From positions 1 to 43,802 of the forward strand of contig CALXAH010000029.1 in the NCBI GenBank assembly GCA_944386225.1: a stretch of 43,802 nucleotides of DNA. Direction: 5' to 3'. This DNA is from an uncultured Gemmiger sp. (GTDB lineage Bacteria > Bacillota > Clostridia > Oscillospirales > Ruminococcaceae). The position numbers and the translations under genes were made by a program. Shown piece after piece: positions 23,850 through 32,081 of the stretch (its first letter is position 1; each line of letters starts with the position of its first letter). The notes under the pieces are model-generated. The model made no database searches. It was not told where the DNA came from and saw only the letters and a list, made by a program, of their open reading frames with translations.

Positions 23850-23883
23850 GGGTACAAAATCCAGCGGCAAACAGGAGGTAGCT

Positions 23884-24900
23884 ATGGCGCAAACACTTCA
23901 CTGCCTGATTGATTTGCATCTGCATCTGGACGGCTCGCTTTCGGCGGAGACCGCCCGTGCTCTGGCGGCGATGCAGGGCATCGAACTGCCCCGGGATGCG
24001 GCGGAACTGGACCGGATGCTCCACTGCCCTGCCGGGTGCCGGGATCTGAACGAATACCTGGCCTGCTTTACCCTGCCCCTCTCTCTTTTACAAACTGCGG
24101 ATGCGCTGCGGGAGGCCGCCCGCCGTCTGCTGACGGAACTGGCGGACAAGGGCTTTCTTTATGCGGAACTGCGGTTTGCGCCCCAGTCCCACGGGCAGAA
24201 CGGAATGAGCCAGGAACAGGCCATCCAGGCCGTACTGACGGGAATGCAGGAGGCGCCGATCCCCGCCCGGCTGATTCTGTGCGCCATGCGGGGCACCGAC
24301 AACGAAGCCGCCAACCGGGAAACGGTGCAGCTGGCCGCCCGGTATCGGGACCGCGGGGTGGCGGCGCTGGATCTGGCGGGGGCAGAGGCGATCTTCCCCA
24401 CCGGGCAGTTTGCGCCGCTGTTTGCGCTGGCCCGGGAACTGGGGGTGCCCTTTGTGATCCACGCGGGCGAGGCGGACGGCCCCGAAAGCGTGGCGGCGGC
24501 CCTGGACATGGGGCCCCGGCGGATCGGTCACGGGGTGCGGGCGCTGGAAGACCCGGCGGTGACCGCCCGGCTGGCCCGGGAACGGGTACCGCTGACCGTA
24601 TGCCCCACCAGCAACCTGGACACCCGGGTATTTGACCGGCTGGAGGATTTTCCGTTGCGGGCCATGCTGGACGCGGGGCTGGTGGTTACGGTCAACTCCG
24701 ACAATATGGCGGTGAGCGGCACCGATGCGGGGCAGGAACTGCATCGGCTGACCGACTGCTTCGGCCTGCGCACCGAGGAAGTGCGGCAGCTGCTTCTGAA
24801 TGCCGCTGACGCTTCGTTTGCCGATGAATCGTTGAAACGACAGCTGCGGGCAGCCATCTGCCGGGAGCTGGCACAGGAAAGGACGGAGAAAACATGCTGA
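23884..24900 (+). CDS. add: Adenosine deaminase
   Basis: A 338-residue zinc enzyme that turns adenosine or deoxyadenosine into inosine, for purine salvage. Motifs in order: zinc-binding DLHLHLDGS near the N-terminus, MRGTDNE, VIHAGEADG with the catalytic Glu, RIGHGVRAL, and the zinc/catalytic Asp pair in VTVNSDN. Length and motif order are normal. GGAGG lies five bases before the ATG. It overlaps the inositol-phosphatase-family gene by seven bases, so both form one unit. AMP deaminase and adenine deaminase are less likely because of the typical adenosine-binding SDN/HAGE set. Confidence 0.92.
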   Translation: MAQTLHCLIDLHLHLDGSLSAETARALAAMQGIELPRDAAELDRMLHCPAGCRDLNEYLACFTLPLSLLQTADALREAARRLLTELADKGFLYAELRFAPQSHGQNGMSQEQAIQAVLTGMQEAPIPARLILCAMRGTDNEAANRETVQLAARYRDRGVAALDLAGAEAIFPTGQFAPLFALARELGVPFVIHAGEADGPESVAAALDMGPRRIGHGVRALEDPAVTARLARERVPLTVCPTSNLDTRVFDRLEDFPLRAMLDAGLVVTVNSDNMAVSGTDAGQELHRLTDCFGLRTEEVRQLLLNAADASFADESLKRQLRAAICRELAQERTEKTC

Positions 24901-25670
24901 ACGAGATGGAAAAGGAACTGGAAGCCCTGCTGCGGCAGGCCCGGTCGATCTTTGTGGATGAAACCGCGCTGGCCGACGTGACGGTAAAGGGCCGGGCCAA
25001 TTTTGTGACCCGGTGTGATACCGGTGTGCAGCAGTTTCTGCAGAAGGAACTGGGGGCCCGCTGGCCGGAAATCCAGTTCCTGGGCGAGGAGGGCGGCTGC
25101 GCCGAGCCGGATCCTTCCGGCCGGGTGTTTGTGCTGGATCCGGTGGACGGAACCGCCAACCTGATGCACCATTTCGGGCACAGCGCTATTTCGCTGGCGC
25201 TGGTGCAGGACGGCGCGCCGGTGCTGGGGCTGGTGTACGACCCGTTCCGGGATGAGATGTTCCGCGCCCGGCGGGGCGGCGGGGCGTTCTGCAACGGAAA
25301 GCCGATCCATGTGAGTGCCGCCCCGGGGCTGGCCCGCAGCGTGATCGCGATCGGCACCGCCCCCTACGACCGGCAGTTCACCGATGTGAACTTCTCCGCG
25401 TTCCGGGCCATCTTTGACCGGTGCGAGGATATCCGGCGCACCGGTTCGGCGGCTCTGGACCTGGCCTATGTGGCCGCCGGCCGGCTGGAAGGGTATCTGG
25501 AGCGCAATCTGAAGCCCTGGGATTTTGCCGCCGGTATGCTGCTGGTGAGCGAGGCGGGCGGCACCGTGTCCGGCTACGACGGCGCCCCTCTCTACCCGCT
25601 GGCCAACGCGGACGTGGTGGCCGCGCCGCCTGCCGTATTCGGAGAGCTTCTGCCTTTGTGCGGCGGCTGA
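24894..25670 (+). CDS. Inositol monophosphatase family protein
   Basis: A 258-residue lithium-sensitive-phosphatase-fold protein. The metal-binding motifs are FLGEEGG (about 62-68), DPVDGTANLMH (about 81-91) and WDFAAGMLLVSEAGG (about 213-227). It removes phosphate from a small phosphomonoester; inositol-1-phosphate, 3'-phosphoadenosine-5'-phosphate or fructose bisphosphate are all possible in this superfamily. Its overlap with adenosine deaminase makes a nucleotide-type substrate such as phosphoadenosine phosphate attractive, but that is inference. GGAG precedes the ATG. Confidence 0.9.
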   Translation: MLNEMEKELEALLRQARSIFVDETALADVTVKGRANFVTRCDTGVQQFLQKELGARWPEIQFLGEEGGCAEPDPSGRVFVLDPVDGTANLMHHFGHSAISLALVQDGAPVLGLVYDPFRDEMFRARRGGGAFCNGKPIHVSAAPGLARSVIAIGTAPYDRQFTDVNFSAFRAIFDRCEDIRRTGSAALDLAYVAAGRLEGYLERNLKPWDFAAGMLLVSEAGGTVSGYDGAPLYPLANADVVAAPPAVFGELLPLCGG

Positions 25671-25691
25671 TTGTGCGCAATATGCCAAACC

Positions 25692-25725
25692 GCCCTCTGC
25701 GTCAAGGCGCATAGGGCAGTTTTTT
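25692..25725 (+). terminator. Terminator of the adenosine deaminase unit
   Basis: An imperfect stem (25692-25700 with 25709-25717, one mismatch) followed by a run of six Ts. Confidence 0.7.
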
Positions 25726-25735
25726 CTGTAAACGG

Positions 25736-25776
25736 CGGACGCCCCGCCCCCGCACAGTGCGGGGACGGGGCGTCCG
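25736..25776 (-). terminator. Long GC hairpin behind the flavoprotein gene (minus strand)
   Basis: An 11-bp perfect outer stem (25736-25746 with 25766-25776), one mismatch, then a 4-bp and a 3-bp inner stem. There is no immediate T-tract on the minus strand, but its place 30 bases after the stop suggests an mRNA 3' end. Confidence 0.5.
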
Positions 25777-25806
25777 TCAGTATAAGCAGGGGATTGAAAG
25801 ATTTGA

Positions 25807-27798
25807 TCAGGCGTTGTTGGCCTCTTCCAGGCACTGGGCAACCGCCTTCTTGATGCGGTTGGAGGTCAGGGTCGCGCCGGACACGCCGTCCACATCCACC
25901 GAGTTGGCCGCCACAATGGCGCCGGGCAGGCTCTCCAGAGCCGCGCCGGCCACCGCCTCGGTCTCGGCATTCTCGGTGATCTCCACGCCGGCGATCTTGC
26001 CGTCGGTGATGGTGACAACCACAGTCATCGGGCCTTCCTGGCCGTCCACGGTGGCGGTGTACTCACCGTCGGTCAGGTTGGCGCTGCTCATGTCGAACAG
26101 GCTCTCGCCGGAGGTCTCCTTGACAAACAGGCTCTCGTCCAGCAGGTTGGAGGCGGGCTTGACCTGGTAGCCGGTGCCCAGCTCCTGGCTCATCACATTC
26201 TGCGCGGCGATGCGGCCGAAGGTGATGGGGCCCATGACGCCGGTACCGCCGGAGACGAACTTGCCCCAGATACCGCCCACGACCTCACCGGCGGCGTACA
26301 GGCCGGGGATCACGTTGCCGCTCTCGTCCAGAACCTGCATCTGCTCGTTGGTGGTGATGCCGCCCAGGGTCATAACGCACAGCGCATGCAGGGGAACCGC
26401 ATAGAAGTGGTCGCCCTCGATCTTGTTCACAGCCAGCTTGTAGGTATCGCGGCTGTCGTCGTAGGTGCGGCCGAACTCGTCGGTGCCGCCCTCTTCCACG
26501 CTGGCGTTGTAGGCTTCCACGGTGGCAACCAGGTTCTCAGCGGGAACGCCGATCTTCTCGGCCAGTTCTTCCAGGGTATCGGCCTGCTGCAGCACATGGG
26601 CGCCGCGGGCGTTCTCGCCCTCGAAGGTGAAGTCGTACATGAAGGAGCCGCCGGCAGCCCGCAGGTCCTCCAGGATCTTGTCGGTGAAGATATCGTACTG
26701 CACGGCGCCGGGCTGCTCTTCCAGGGCCACCTCACGGATGGAGGGGTTGGATTCGCACTCGTTCACAAAACGCTCGCCGTTCTGGTTGACCACGATGCCG
26801 CCGGCCTTCCAGGTGTAGGTGGAAGCGATGGTGCCGGTGGTGGGATCATCGGCGCTCTGCAGGCCCATGGGGAAGGTGGGGATGTAGCTCATGCTCTCTT
26901 CGTTCAGAGCAGCGCCCACCATCTGCATCAGCCGCAGGCCGTTGCCGTCGGCGCTGGCCGGGCCGCCGCGCAGGTAGTCCGCGCCGTTCTCGGCGTACAT
27001 GCCCATCAGCTTGCTGTTGGCGGAGTAGCCGCCGGTGGCCACGATGATGCCCTTGTTGGCGTCAAACCGGATCAGGTCGCCGTTCTGGTCCTGGCCCACA
27101 ACGCTCAGCACCTGGCCCTGGTCGTTGGCCAGCAGTTCGACGGCCTTGGTGTTGTAGACGATCTCGATCTTGTCGTTGGACTTGACCACCTTGTCCATCA
27201 CCTCATGGGCGGCGGAGGAGTAGTTGGCGGTGTCCTTGGCTTTGGTCTTGTAGGTACGGGGGATGGAGTACAGGGCATGCTCCGGCGCAAAGACCGCGCG
27301 GCGGCCTTCCGAGTCGGTATTGAAGGTGTACTCGCTCAGGCCGTTGTCCCACAGCCACTGGAAGGCATTGATGTCCTCGGCCACGAACGCGCGGACCATC
27401 GCCTCATTGGGCTTGCCGCCGAAATCGCTGCCGTTCTTCAGGATATCCTGCACAAAGCTCTCCTGGCTGTCTTCCACGCCGTCCTCTTTCTGGATGACGC
27501 TCTCGGCACAGGCCATGCTGCCGCTGGTGTAGTTCAGGGAGCCGCCGGTCTTGCTGGTCATCTCCACAATGATGACGCTCTCGGCGCCGTTCACGGTGGC
27601 TTCGTTGGCAGCGGACAGACCGCCGCCGCCTGCGCCGATCACGATCACATCGGCCGTTTTGGTCTCGGCGTAGGTGGGCTGCGCCGCAGCAGAGCTGCTG
27701 TCACTGGCCGGAGCACTGGAGCTGGAACCGGTGCTGCCGCAGGCGGCCAGGGTGAACACCATGGCCACAGCCAGAAGCAGGGCAAGAATACGTTTCAT
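25807..27798 (-). CDS. Extracellular FAD/FMN reductase lipoprotein (fumarate-reductase-like flavoprotein)
   Basis: A 663-residue exported flavoprotein. Lipoprotein signal with lipobox LAAC (Cys21), a Ser/Ala linker, then an FAD-binding succinate dehydrogenase/fumarate reductase flavoprotein domain (about 45-550; ADVIVIGAGGGGLSAANEA, VSGGTGVMGPITFGR) and a C-terminal FMN-binding domain (about 565-663) ending in DGVSGATLTS, where Thr643 is the site for covalent FMN attached by an ApbE-type transferase. No heme motif is present. Such cell-surface flavinylated reductases use fumarate, urocanate or similar acceptors and draw electrons from a membrane flavin/quinone chain. ATG 27798 starts the signal and has AAGGAG; the longer frame to 27882 is rejected. 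The divergent AraC regulator may control it. The acceptor is unknown. Confidence 0.9.
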   Translation of the reverse strand: MKRILALLLAVAMVFTLAACGSTGSSSSAPASDSSSAAAQPTYAETKTADVIVIGAGGGGLSAANEATVNGAESVIIVEMTSKTGGSLNYTSGSMACAESVIQKEDGVEDSQESFVQDILKNGSDFGGKPNEAMVRAFVAEDINAFQWLWDNGLSEYTFNTDSEGRRAVFAPEHALYSIPRTYKTKAKDTANYSSAAHEVMDKVVKSNDKIEIVYNTKAVELLANDQGQVLSVVGQDQNGDLIRFDANKGIIVATGGYSANSKLMGMYAENGADYLRGGPASADGNGLRLMQMVGAALNEESMSYIPTFPMGLQSADDPTTGTIASTYTWKAGGIVVNQNGERFVNECESNPSIREVALEEQPGAVQYDIFTDKILEDLRAAGGSFMYDFTFEGENARGAHVLQQADTLEELAEKIGVPAENLVATVEAYNASVEEGGTDEFGRTYDDSRDTYKLAVNKIEGDHFYAVPLHALCVMTLGGITTNEQMQVLDESGNVIPGLYAAGEVVGGIWGKFVSGGTGVMGPITFGRIAAQNVMSQELGTGYQVKPASNLLDESLFVKETSGESLFDMSSANLTDGEYTATVDGQEGPMTVVVTITDGKIAGVEITENAETEAVAGAALESLPGAIVAANSVDVDGVSGATLTSNRIKKAVAQCLEEANNA

Positions 27799-27880
27799 CT
27801 TCTTCTCCTTTTCTTCTCTTGCACGCACCCGGGCGGCGCGTGCCATCCGCGCGGCGTCTCTCCCGCCGCTTGACAGTTTC

Positions 27881-27910
27881 ATTATAATCTTTGTTAATTT
27901 TTGAACGCAA
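27881..27910 (-). promoter_or_regulatory. Probable promoter of the flavoprotein gene
   Basis: Minus strand -10 TATAAT (27886-27881) with -35 TTGCGT (27910-27905), spacer 18, in the AT-rich gap shared with the AraC gene. Confidence 0.55.
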
Positions 27911-28017
27911 TCGGGTTTTCAATCCAAAATCGCATAAAATCATTCCCTTGCAGGAACAGGTCTGGTAGAATAGAAGCAGAATACCCCGCTGTGCGGCGAA
28001 AAAAGGAGGAATCCGTC

Positions 28018-28905
28018 ATGCAGTCATTCCGGCCCAATCCTCTTGCGCCGGATCCGCTGAGCCGGGCGCTGGAGCAGTTCGCGTTCCATATCCGGCATTT
28101 TGCCTTATACAGAAGCATACCGCCCCATCAGGACAAGACCACGGTAGGGGTTCAGTTCAAGCTGGTGTTTCTGGTCTGCGGGCGGGTGGACTTTGAGGCC
28201 GGCAGCCGCCGCTTTGTGATGAGCCCCGGCGACGCGCTGGTGATTCCGCCCTTTATCCGGTACACCGCCCGCTGCACCACCAGTGAGGAAACCGAGTACG
28301 GCTACGCCTATTTTGATCTGGCGGACAGCGCCATGGAGGGCGAGTTCACCTCCCTGCTGGACTGCGCTTTGCCGGCGCTGTACCGGGGTGTTCTGGCCGA
28401 AGCGGAACTGGGCACCGTCTGCCGGATGGTGCACAGGCTGAGCCCGGAGGAACCCGGCGCCCACCGGGAAGCCCATATTCTGCTGGACTGGATGATTCTG
28501 CAGCTGGCCCGCAGCCTGCTGCGCAGCGGCCGGGCCGCCCACACCGCCGCCAACGACGCGGGCGCCCAGCTGGTGCGCCAGTGCATCGAGCATCTGCGCC
28601 GGGTGCCGCCCCGGGAGTTCTCGGTGGCGGAACTGTGCGAATTCACCCACGTGACCCAGAGTTATCTGTACAAGTGTTTTCAGCGGGAGATGAACTGCTC
28701 GCCCCAGAAATTTCTGACCCTGTACCGGCTGAAACTGGCTGAACGGGAACTGTGCGACAGTTCCGCCACCATTCAGGAGCTGGCGGAGCAGTTCGGCTAC
28801 ACCAGCGCGGGGGCGTTTTCCCAGGCATTCAAGCAGCATTTCGCGGTGTCGCCCGCCGCCTGGCGGCAGGGCCAGCGGGACCGCACCCACCGGGAACCGG
28901 ACTGA
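28018..28905 (+). CDS. AraC-family transcriptional regulator
   Basis: A 295-residue regulator. Residues about 35-110 form a cupin-like sensor domain (MSPGDALVIPPFIRYTARC), and residues about 185-285 hold the double helix-turn-helix, with the second AraC signature QELAEQFGYTSAGAFSQAFKQHFAVSPAAWRQ. AAAGGAGGA lies eight bases before the ATG at 28018. It is divergent from the extracellular flavoprotein reductase, and induction of that gene by its substrate is the natural guess. The ligand cannot be read from the sequence. Confidence 0.9.
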   Translation: MQSFRPNPLAPDPLSRALEQFAFHIRHFALYRSIPPHQDKTTVGVQFKLVFLVCGRVDFEAGSRRFVMSPGDALVIPPFIRYTARCTTSEETEYGYAYFDLADSAMEGEFTSLLDCALPALYRGVLAEAELGTVCRMVHRLSPEEPGAHREAHILLDWMILQLARSLLRSGRAAHTAANDAGAQLVRQCIEHLRRVPPREFSVAELCEFTHVTQSYLYKCFQREMNCSPQKFLTLYRLKLAERELCDSSATIQELAEQFGYTSAGAFSQAFKQHFAVSPAAWRQGQRDRTHREPD

Positions 28906-28920
28906 TTCTGCCGCCGGGCC

Positions 28921-28950
28921 ACATATTTTTGCGTTTGGTCTCATACCCAT
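28921..28950 (+). promoter_or_regulatory. Candidate sigma-E promoter of spoIIID
   Basis: ACATATT (28921-28927), 14 bases, CATACCCAT (28942-28950). This fits the mother-cell sigma-E consensus (-35 ATATT, 14-15 bases, -10 CATACA-T). In Bacillus spoIIID is itself transcribed by sigma-E. Confidence 0.6.
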
Positions 28951-28979
28951 GGTAAAAAAAGCAGCATGGGGGGACCCGC

Positions 28980-29228
28980 ATGAAAGGCAACCCGGAGGAG
29001 CGCGCGGCCGCGCTGGGCGCATATATTCTGCAGCACAGCGCCACCGTGCGCAGCGCCGCGCTGGCGTTTGGGATTTCCAAAAGCACCGTGCACAAGGACG
29101 TGACCTACCGTTTGAAGCGATACAATCCCGCATTGTACCGGCAGGTACAGCAGGTGCTGCAGCGCAACAAGGCGGAGCGGCACCTGCGGGGCGGGGCCGC
29201 AACACGGGAAAAATACCGCGGGCACTGA
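28980..29228 (+). CDS. spoIIID: Sporulation transcriptional regulator SpoIIID
   Basis: An 82-residue DNA-binding protein that matches SpoIIID along its length: YILQHSATVRSAALAFGISKSTVHKDVTYRL holds the helix-turn-helix, and the basic C-terminal stretch VLQRNKAERHLRGGAAT is the second DNA-contact region. It switches mother-cell genes on and off midway through sporulation. It is slightly shorter than the Bacillus protein (about 93 residues). A GGGGGG ribosome site lies six bases before the ATG. Its presence suggests that the organism, or a recent ancestor, can form endospores. Confidence 0.93.
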   Translation: MKGNPEERAAALGAYILQHSATVRSAALAFGISKSTVHKDVTYRLKRYNPALYRQVQQVLQRNKAERHLRGGAATREKYRGH

Positions 29229-29245
29229 CCCGCAACGGACGAAAC

Positions 29246-29291
29246 GAGCGTTTTGGCCGCCCGCACGGGCACAGGCCAAAGCGCTCTTTTT
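29246..29291 (+). terminator. Terminator of spoIIID
   Basis: A 13-bp stem with one G-T pair (29246-29258 with 29274-29286) and TTTTT. Confidence 0.8.
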
Positions 29292-29313
29292 GTCGATTTG
29301 GCCCGCGGCGGCA

Positions 29314-29342
29314 TTGTACTTTACCGCCGTTTCGGGTATAAT
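29314..29342 (+). promoter_or_regulatory. Promoter of the thioredoxin-reductase-like gene and following genes
   Basis: -35 TTGTAC (29314-29319), 17-base spacer, -10 TATAAT (29337-29342). A small GC hairpin follows at about 29362-29376 before the ribosome site. Confidence 0.65.
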
Positions 29343-29386
29343 GATTAGAAAACATAAGACCCGCTGCGGCGGGCGGAGGATAAACT

Positions 29387-30244
29387 ATGCTGGACTGTAT
29401 CGTAGTAGGCGGCGGCCCTGCCGGGCTTTCGGCGGCGATCAACCTGCACCAGCGGGGCAAGAGCTGCCTGGTGCTGAGCGCCGGGGCCGGGTATCTGGCC
29501 AAAGCCGAGCGGATGGACAACTACCTGGGCATGCCCGGGATGACCGGTCAGGAGATGCTGCGCCGTTTCGGCGAGCATGCAGCCGGTATGGACATCGAGA
29601 TCCGCACCGGGCGTGTGGGCAACATTCTGCCCTTTGACGGACGTTTCATGGTGAATTTCGGCGGCGACATGCTGGAGAGCCGCAGCATTATCCTGGCCAC
29701 CGGCGTGAGCAAGGCCAAGCCCGTGGCGGGCGAGGCGGAACGGCTGGGCATGGGTGTTTCCTACTGCGCCACCTGTGACGGCATGCTGTACCGGGGCCGG
29801 GACGTGGTGGTCTGGGGCCTGGCGGAGGAGGCTGCCTCCGAGGCGAATTTCCTGGCCGGTATCGGCTGCCGGGTGACCTTTGTGGCGGCCCGCCGCCCCG
29901 CCGAACTGGAAGAGGCCATCCCCTTTGAGGCGGGTGCTGTGCGGGAAGTGCTGGGCGAGGGCGTGGTTTCCGCCGTGCGGCTTACCGACGGGCGGGAACT
30001 GCCCTGCACCGGCGTGTTCATCCTGCGGGCGGCGGTAGCCCCCGACACCCTGCTGCCCGGCCTGGAACTGGAGGACGGGTTTGTGCGCACCGGGCGGGAT
30101 ATGAGCACCAGCGTGCCCGGCGTATTTGCCGCGGGGGATCTGGTGGGCAAGCCTTTGCAGGTGGCCAAGGCCGTGGGCGAAGGTCTTGTAGCGGCGCTGA
30201 GCGCGGCGGAATACCTGGACCGGGCTGACCGGGAAGAGAAATAA
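29387..30244 (+). CDS. Thioredoxin-reductase-like FAD protein lacking standard NADPH motifs
   Basis: A 285-residue two-domain flavoprotein. The FAD site [12 protein letters not shown] (6-17), the redox pair CATC (Cys127, Cys130) and the C-terminal FAD motif [22 protein letters not shown] are all as in thioredoxin reductases. The NADPH-binding motifs are not: GxGxxA is replaced by VWGLAEEA (142-149) and HRRxxxR by AARRPAE (167-173). It is also about 30 residues shorter than NADPH-dependent TrxB. Clostridia are known to have ferredoxin-dependent flavin thioredoxin reductases with just these losses, so that activity is a good possibility. No thioredoxin gene lies in the window. GGAGG precedes the start. 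Confidence 0.82.
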   Translation: MLDCIVVGGGPAGLSAAINLHQRGKSCLVLSAGAGYLAKAERMDNYLGMPGMTGQEMLRRFGEHAAGMDIEIRTGRVGNILPFDGRFMVNFGGDMLESRSIILATGVSKAKPVAGEAERLGMGVSYCATCDGMLYRGRDVVVWGLAEEAASEANFLAGIGCRVTFVAARRPAELEEAIPFEAGAVREVLGEGVVSAVRLTDGRELPCTGVFILRAAVAPDTLLPGLELEDGFVRTGRDMSTSVPGVFAAGDLVGKPLQVAKAVGEGLVAALSAAEYLDRADREEK

Positions 30245-30264
30245 AGGAGAAAGGCAGAGCAACT

Positions 30265-30750
30265 ATGACGGCAAAACGCAAGGATTACATCAGCTGGGAC
30301 GAGTATTTCATGGGGATCGCCATGCTGACAGCTATGCGCAGCAAGGATCCCAACAGCCAGGTGGGCGCCTGCATCGTAAGCCCGGAAAACAAGATTCTGT
30401 CGCTGGGGTACAACGGCATGCCGTTGGGCTGCCCCGACGATGAGATGCCCTGGGACCGGGAGGGCGAACCTCTGGACACCAAATATATGTATGTGTGCCA
30501 TGCGGAGCTGAACGCGATCCTGAACAACGCCCACGGCAACCTGAAAGGGGCCCGGGTATATGTGACCCTGTTTCCCTGCAACGAGTGTGCCAAGGCAATC
30601 ATCCAGAGCGGCATTGCCGAGATCATCTACCTTTCGGACAAGTACCATGACAGCGATATCAGCGTAGCCAGCCGGTTTCTGCTGAACCGGGCGGGCGTGC
30701 GCTTCACCCCCTATACCCCCACCGGGCGGGAGGTCGGCCTGACCCTGTAA
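30265..30750 (+). CDS. Deoxycytidylate (dCMP) deaminase family protein
   Basis: A 161-residue zinc deaminase. The zinc site is HAE (79-81) and PCNEC (Cys105, Cys108). The long insert before HAE with Cys/Asp-rich [14 protein letters not shown] and the substrate motif GYNG are typical of dCMP deaminase rather than cytidine or guanine deaminase. It makes dUMP for thymidylate synthesis. AAGGAG lies in the 20-base gap after the flavoprotein gene. The uridine kinase downstream points to a pyrimidine-salvage unit. Confidence 0.9.
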   Translation: MTAKRKDYISWDEYFMGIAMLTAMRSKDPNSQVGACIVSPENKILSLGYNGMPLGCPDDEMPWDREGEPLDTKYMYVCHAELNAILNNAHGNLKGARVYVTLFPCNECAKAIIQSGIAEIIYLSDKYHDSDISVASRFLLNRAGVRFTPYTPTGREVGLTL

Positions 30751-30807
30751 ACGAGGAATATACCGGCCCCGCAGGGCGCCGGTGAGAAGAATGAGGATGG
30801 TGTAACG

Positions 30808-31434
30808 ATGGACATTATTTTGTTGGGCATCGCCGGCGGCACCGGCAGCGGCAAAACGACCCTGACCCGGCGGCTGAAAGAGCGGTTCGGCGATCACGAG
30901 GTCAGCGTGGTGAATCAGGACAACTACTACAAGCGTCATGATGACATGACCTACGAGGAACGCTGCAAGCTGAACTACGATCACCCGGACGCCTTTGATA
31001 CCGAACTGATGATGGAGCAGCTGCGCCAGCTGAAGGCGGGGCACCCCATCGAATGCCCGACCTACGACTACACGGTGCACAACCGGGCCGAGGCCACCAT
31101 CACCATCCAGCCCGCGCCGGTTATCCTGGTGGAGGGCATCCTGCTGTTCTGCAGCCAGGAACTGTGCGATCTGCTGGACATCAAGGTGTTTGTGGACACC
31201 GATGCGGACGTGCGCATCCTGCGCCGCATCATGCGGGACGTAAAGAAACGCGGCCGCACGCTGGACAGCGTGGTGACCCAGTATCTGACCACCGTCAAGC
31301 CGATGCATGAGCAGTTTGTGGAGCCCAGCAAGCGCAAGGCGGATCTGATTATTCCGGAAGGAGGCAAGAACCAGGTGGCATTGGATATGCTGGTGTGGCG
31401 TGTCAACAGCCACCTGGCCCGCAACGCACAATGA
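30808..31434 (+). CDS. udk: Uridine kinase
   Basis: A 208-residue P-loop kinase that phosphorylates uridine and cytidine. The P-loop GGTGSGKTT is at residues 10-18, followed by QDNYYK, the YDHPDAFD substrate loop, PTYDY, and the lid with RRIMRDVKKRGRT. Length is normal. GAGG lies before the ATG. The stop overlaps the next start (ATGA). The 57-base gap behind the dCMP deaminase holds a small GC hairpin but no T-tract, so the genes probably share a transcript. Confidence 0.94.
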   Translation: MDIILLGIAGGTGSGKTTLTRRLKERFGDHEVSVVNQDNYYKRHDDMTYEERCKLNYDHPDAFDTELMMEQLRQLKAGHPIECPTYDYTVHNRAEATITIQPAPVILVEGILLFCSQELCDLLDIKVFVDTDADVRILRRIMRDVKKRGRTLDSVVTQYLTTVKPMHEQFVEPSKRKADLIIPEGGKNQVALDMLVWRVNSHLARNAQ

Positions 31435-32033
31435 ATCTGTATCTTCTGCGCCACGGCGAAACCGATTACAACCGCCGCAAGGCGCTGCAGGGGCAGCTGG
31501 ACAAGCCCCTCAACGAAACCGGCCGCAACCAGGCCCGGGAGGCTGCCCGCCAGCTGGCCGGCGTGACCTTTGACCGGGTATATGTAAGCCCGCTGCACCG
31601 CACCCGGGACACCGCCATGCTGGCCACCGGCCTGCGGGAGGATCAGCTGACCATCGAGCCGGCCATCATCGAAATCAGTTTTGGCGTCTGGGAAGGCCGG
31701 ATCACCGACGAGCTGGGCGAGGCGTTCGCGCCGTTCTTTGCCGACCCGCCCGCCTACCGGCCGCCGGAGGGCGGCGAGAGCCTGGAGCATCTGCTGGCCC
31801 GGGTGGGTGAATTTCTTGACCGGGTGAGCCGGGAGCATGCCGGCGATCACAACATTCTGGCGGTAAGCCACGGGGCGGCCATCCATGCGCTGCTCACCGC
31901 GGCGCTGGGCACACCCCTCTCCCAGTTCTGGGCCGAGAGCGTGGGCAACTGCGGATTCGTGGTACTGCATCACGACGGCACCGCCTGGAGCCTGGCACAG
32001 CATTGTACCGCCCGGGACAAATACTACGGCTGA
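31431..32033 (+). CDS. Histidine phosphatase superfamily protein
   Basis: A 200-residue phosphatase of the phosphoglycerate-mutase fold. LRHGET at the N-terminus carries the catalytic His, VSPLHRTRDTA the second Arg, and VSHGAAIHALL the second His. Members include cobalamin-phosphate phosphatase and broad phosphatases; the substrate is unsure, and a nucleoside monophosphate is possible given the upstream salvage genes. The ATG overlaps the udk stop, which fixes the start; a longer frame from 31395 has no support. Confidence 0.9.
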   Translation: MNLYLLRHGETDYNRRKALQGQLDKPLNETGRNQAREAARQLAGVTFDRVYVSPLHRTRDTAMLATGLREDQLTIEPAIIEISFGVWEGRITDELGEAFAPFFADPPAYRPPEGGESLEHLLARVGEFLDRVSREHAGDHNILAVSHGAAIHALLTAALGTPLSQFWAESVGNCGFVVLHHDGTAWSLAQHCTARDKYYG

Positions 32034-32042
32034 ACTACATAC

Positions 32043-32081
32043 AAAAACTCCGCCGCGCAGGAATGCGCGGCGGAGTTTTTT
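32043..32081. terminator. Bidirectional terminator between phosphatase and histidine kinase genes
   Basis: A perfect 15-bp stem (32045-32059 with 32064-32078) with a GGAA loop, A-run on the left and T-run on the right. The kinase stop codon lies at its edge. Confidence 0.9.

Noticed and set aside
25807-27798. Possible flavocytochrome c with heme
   Set aside because: No CxxCH motif is present in the protein; only FAD and FMN domains are.
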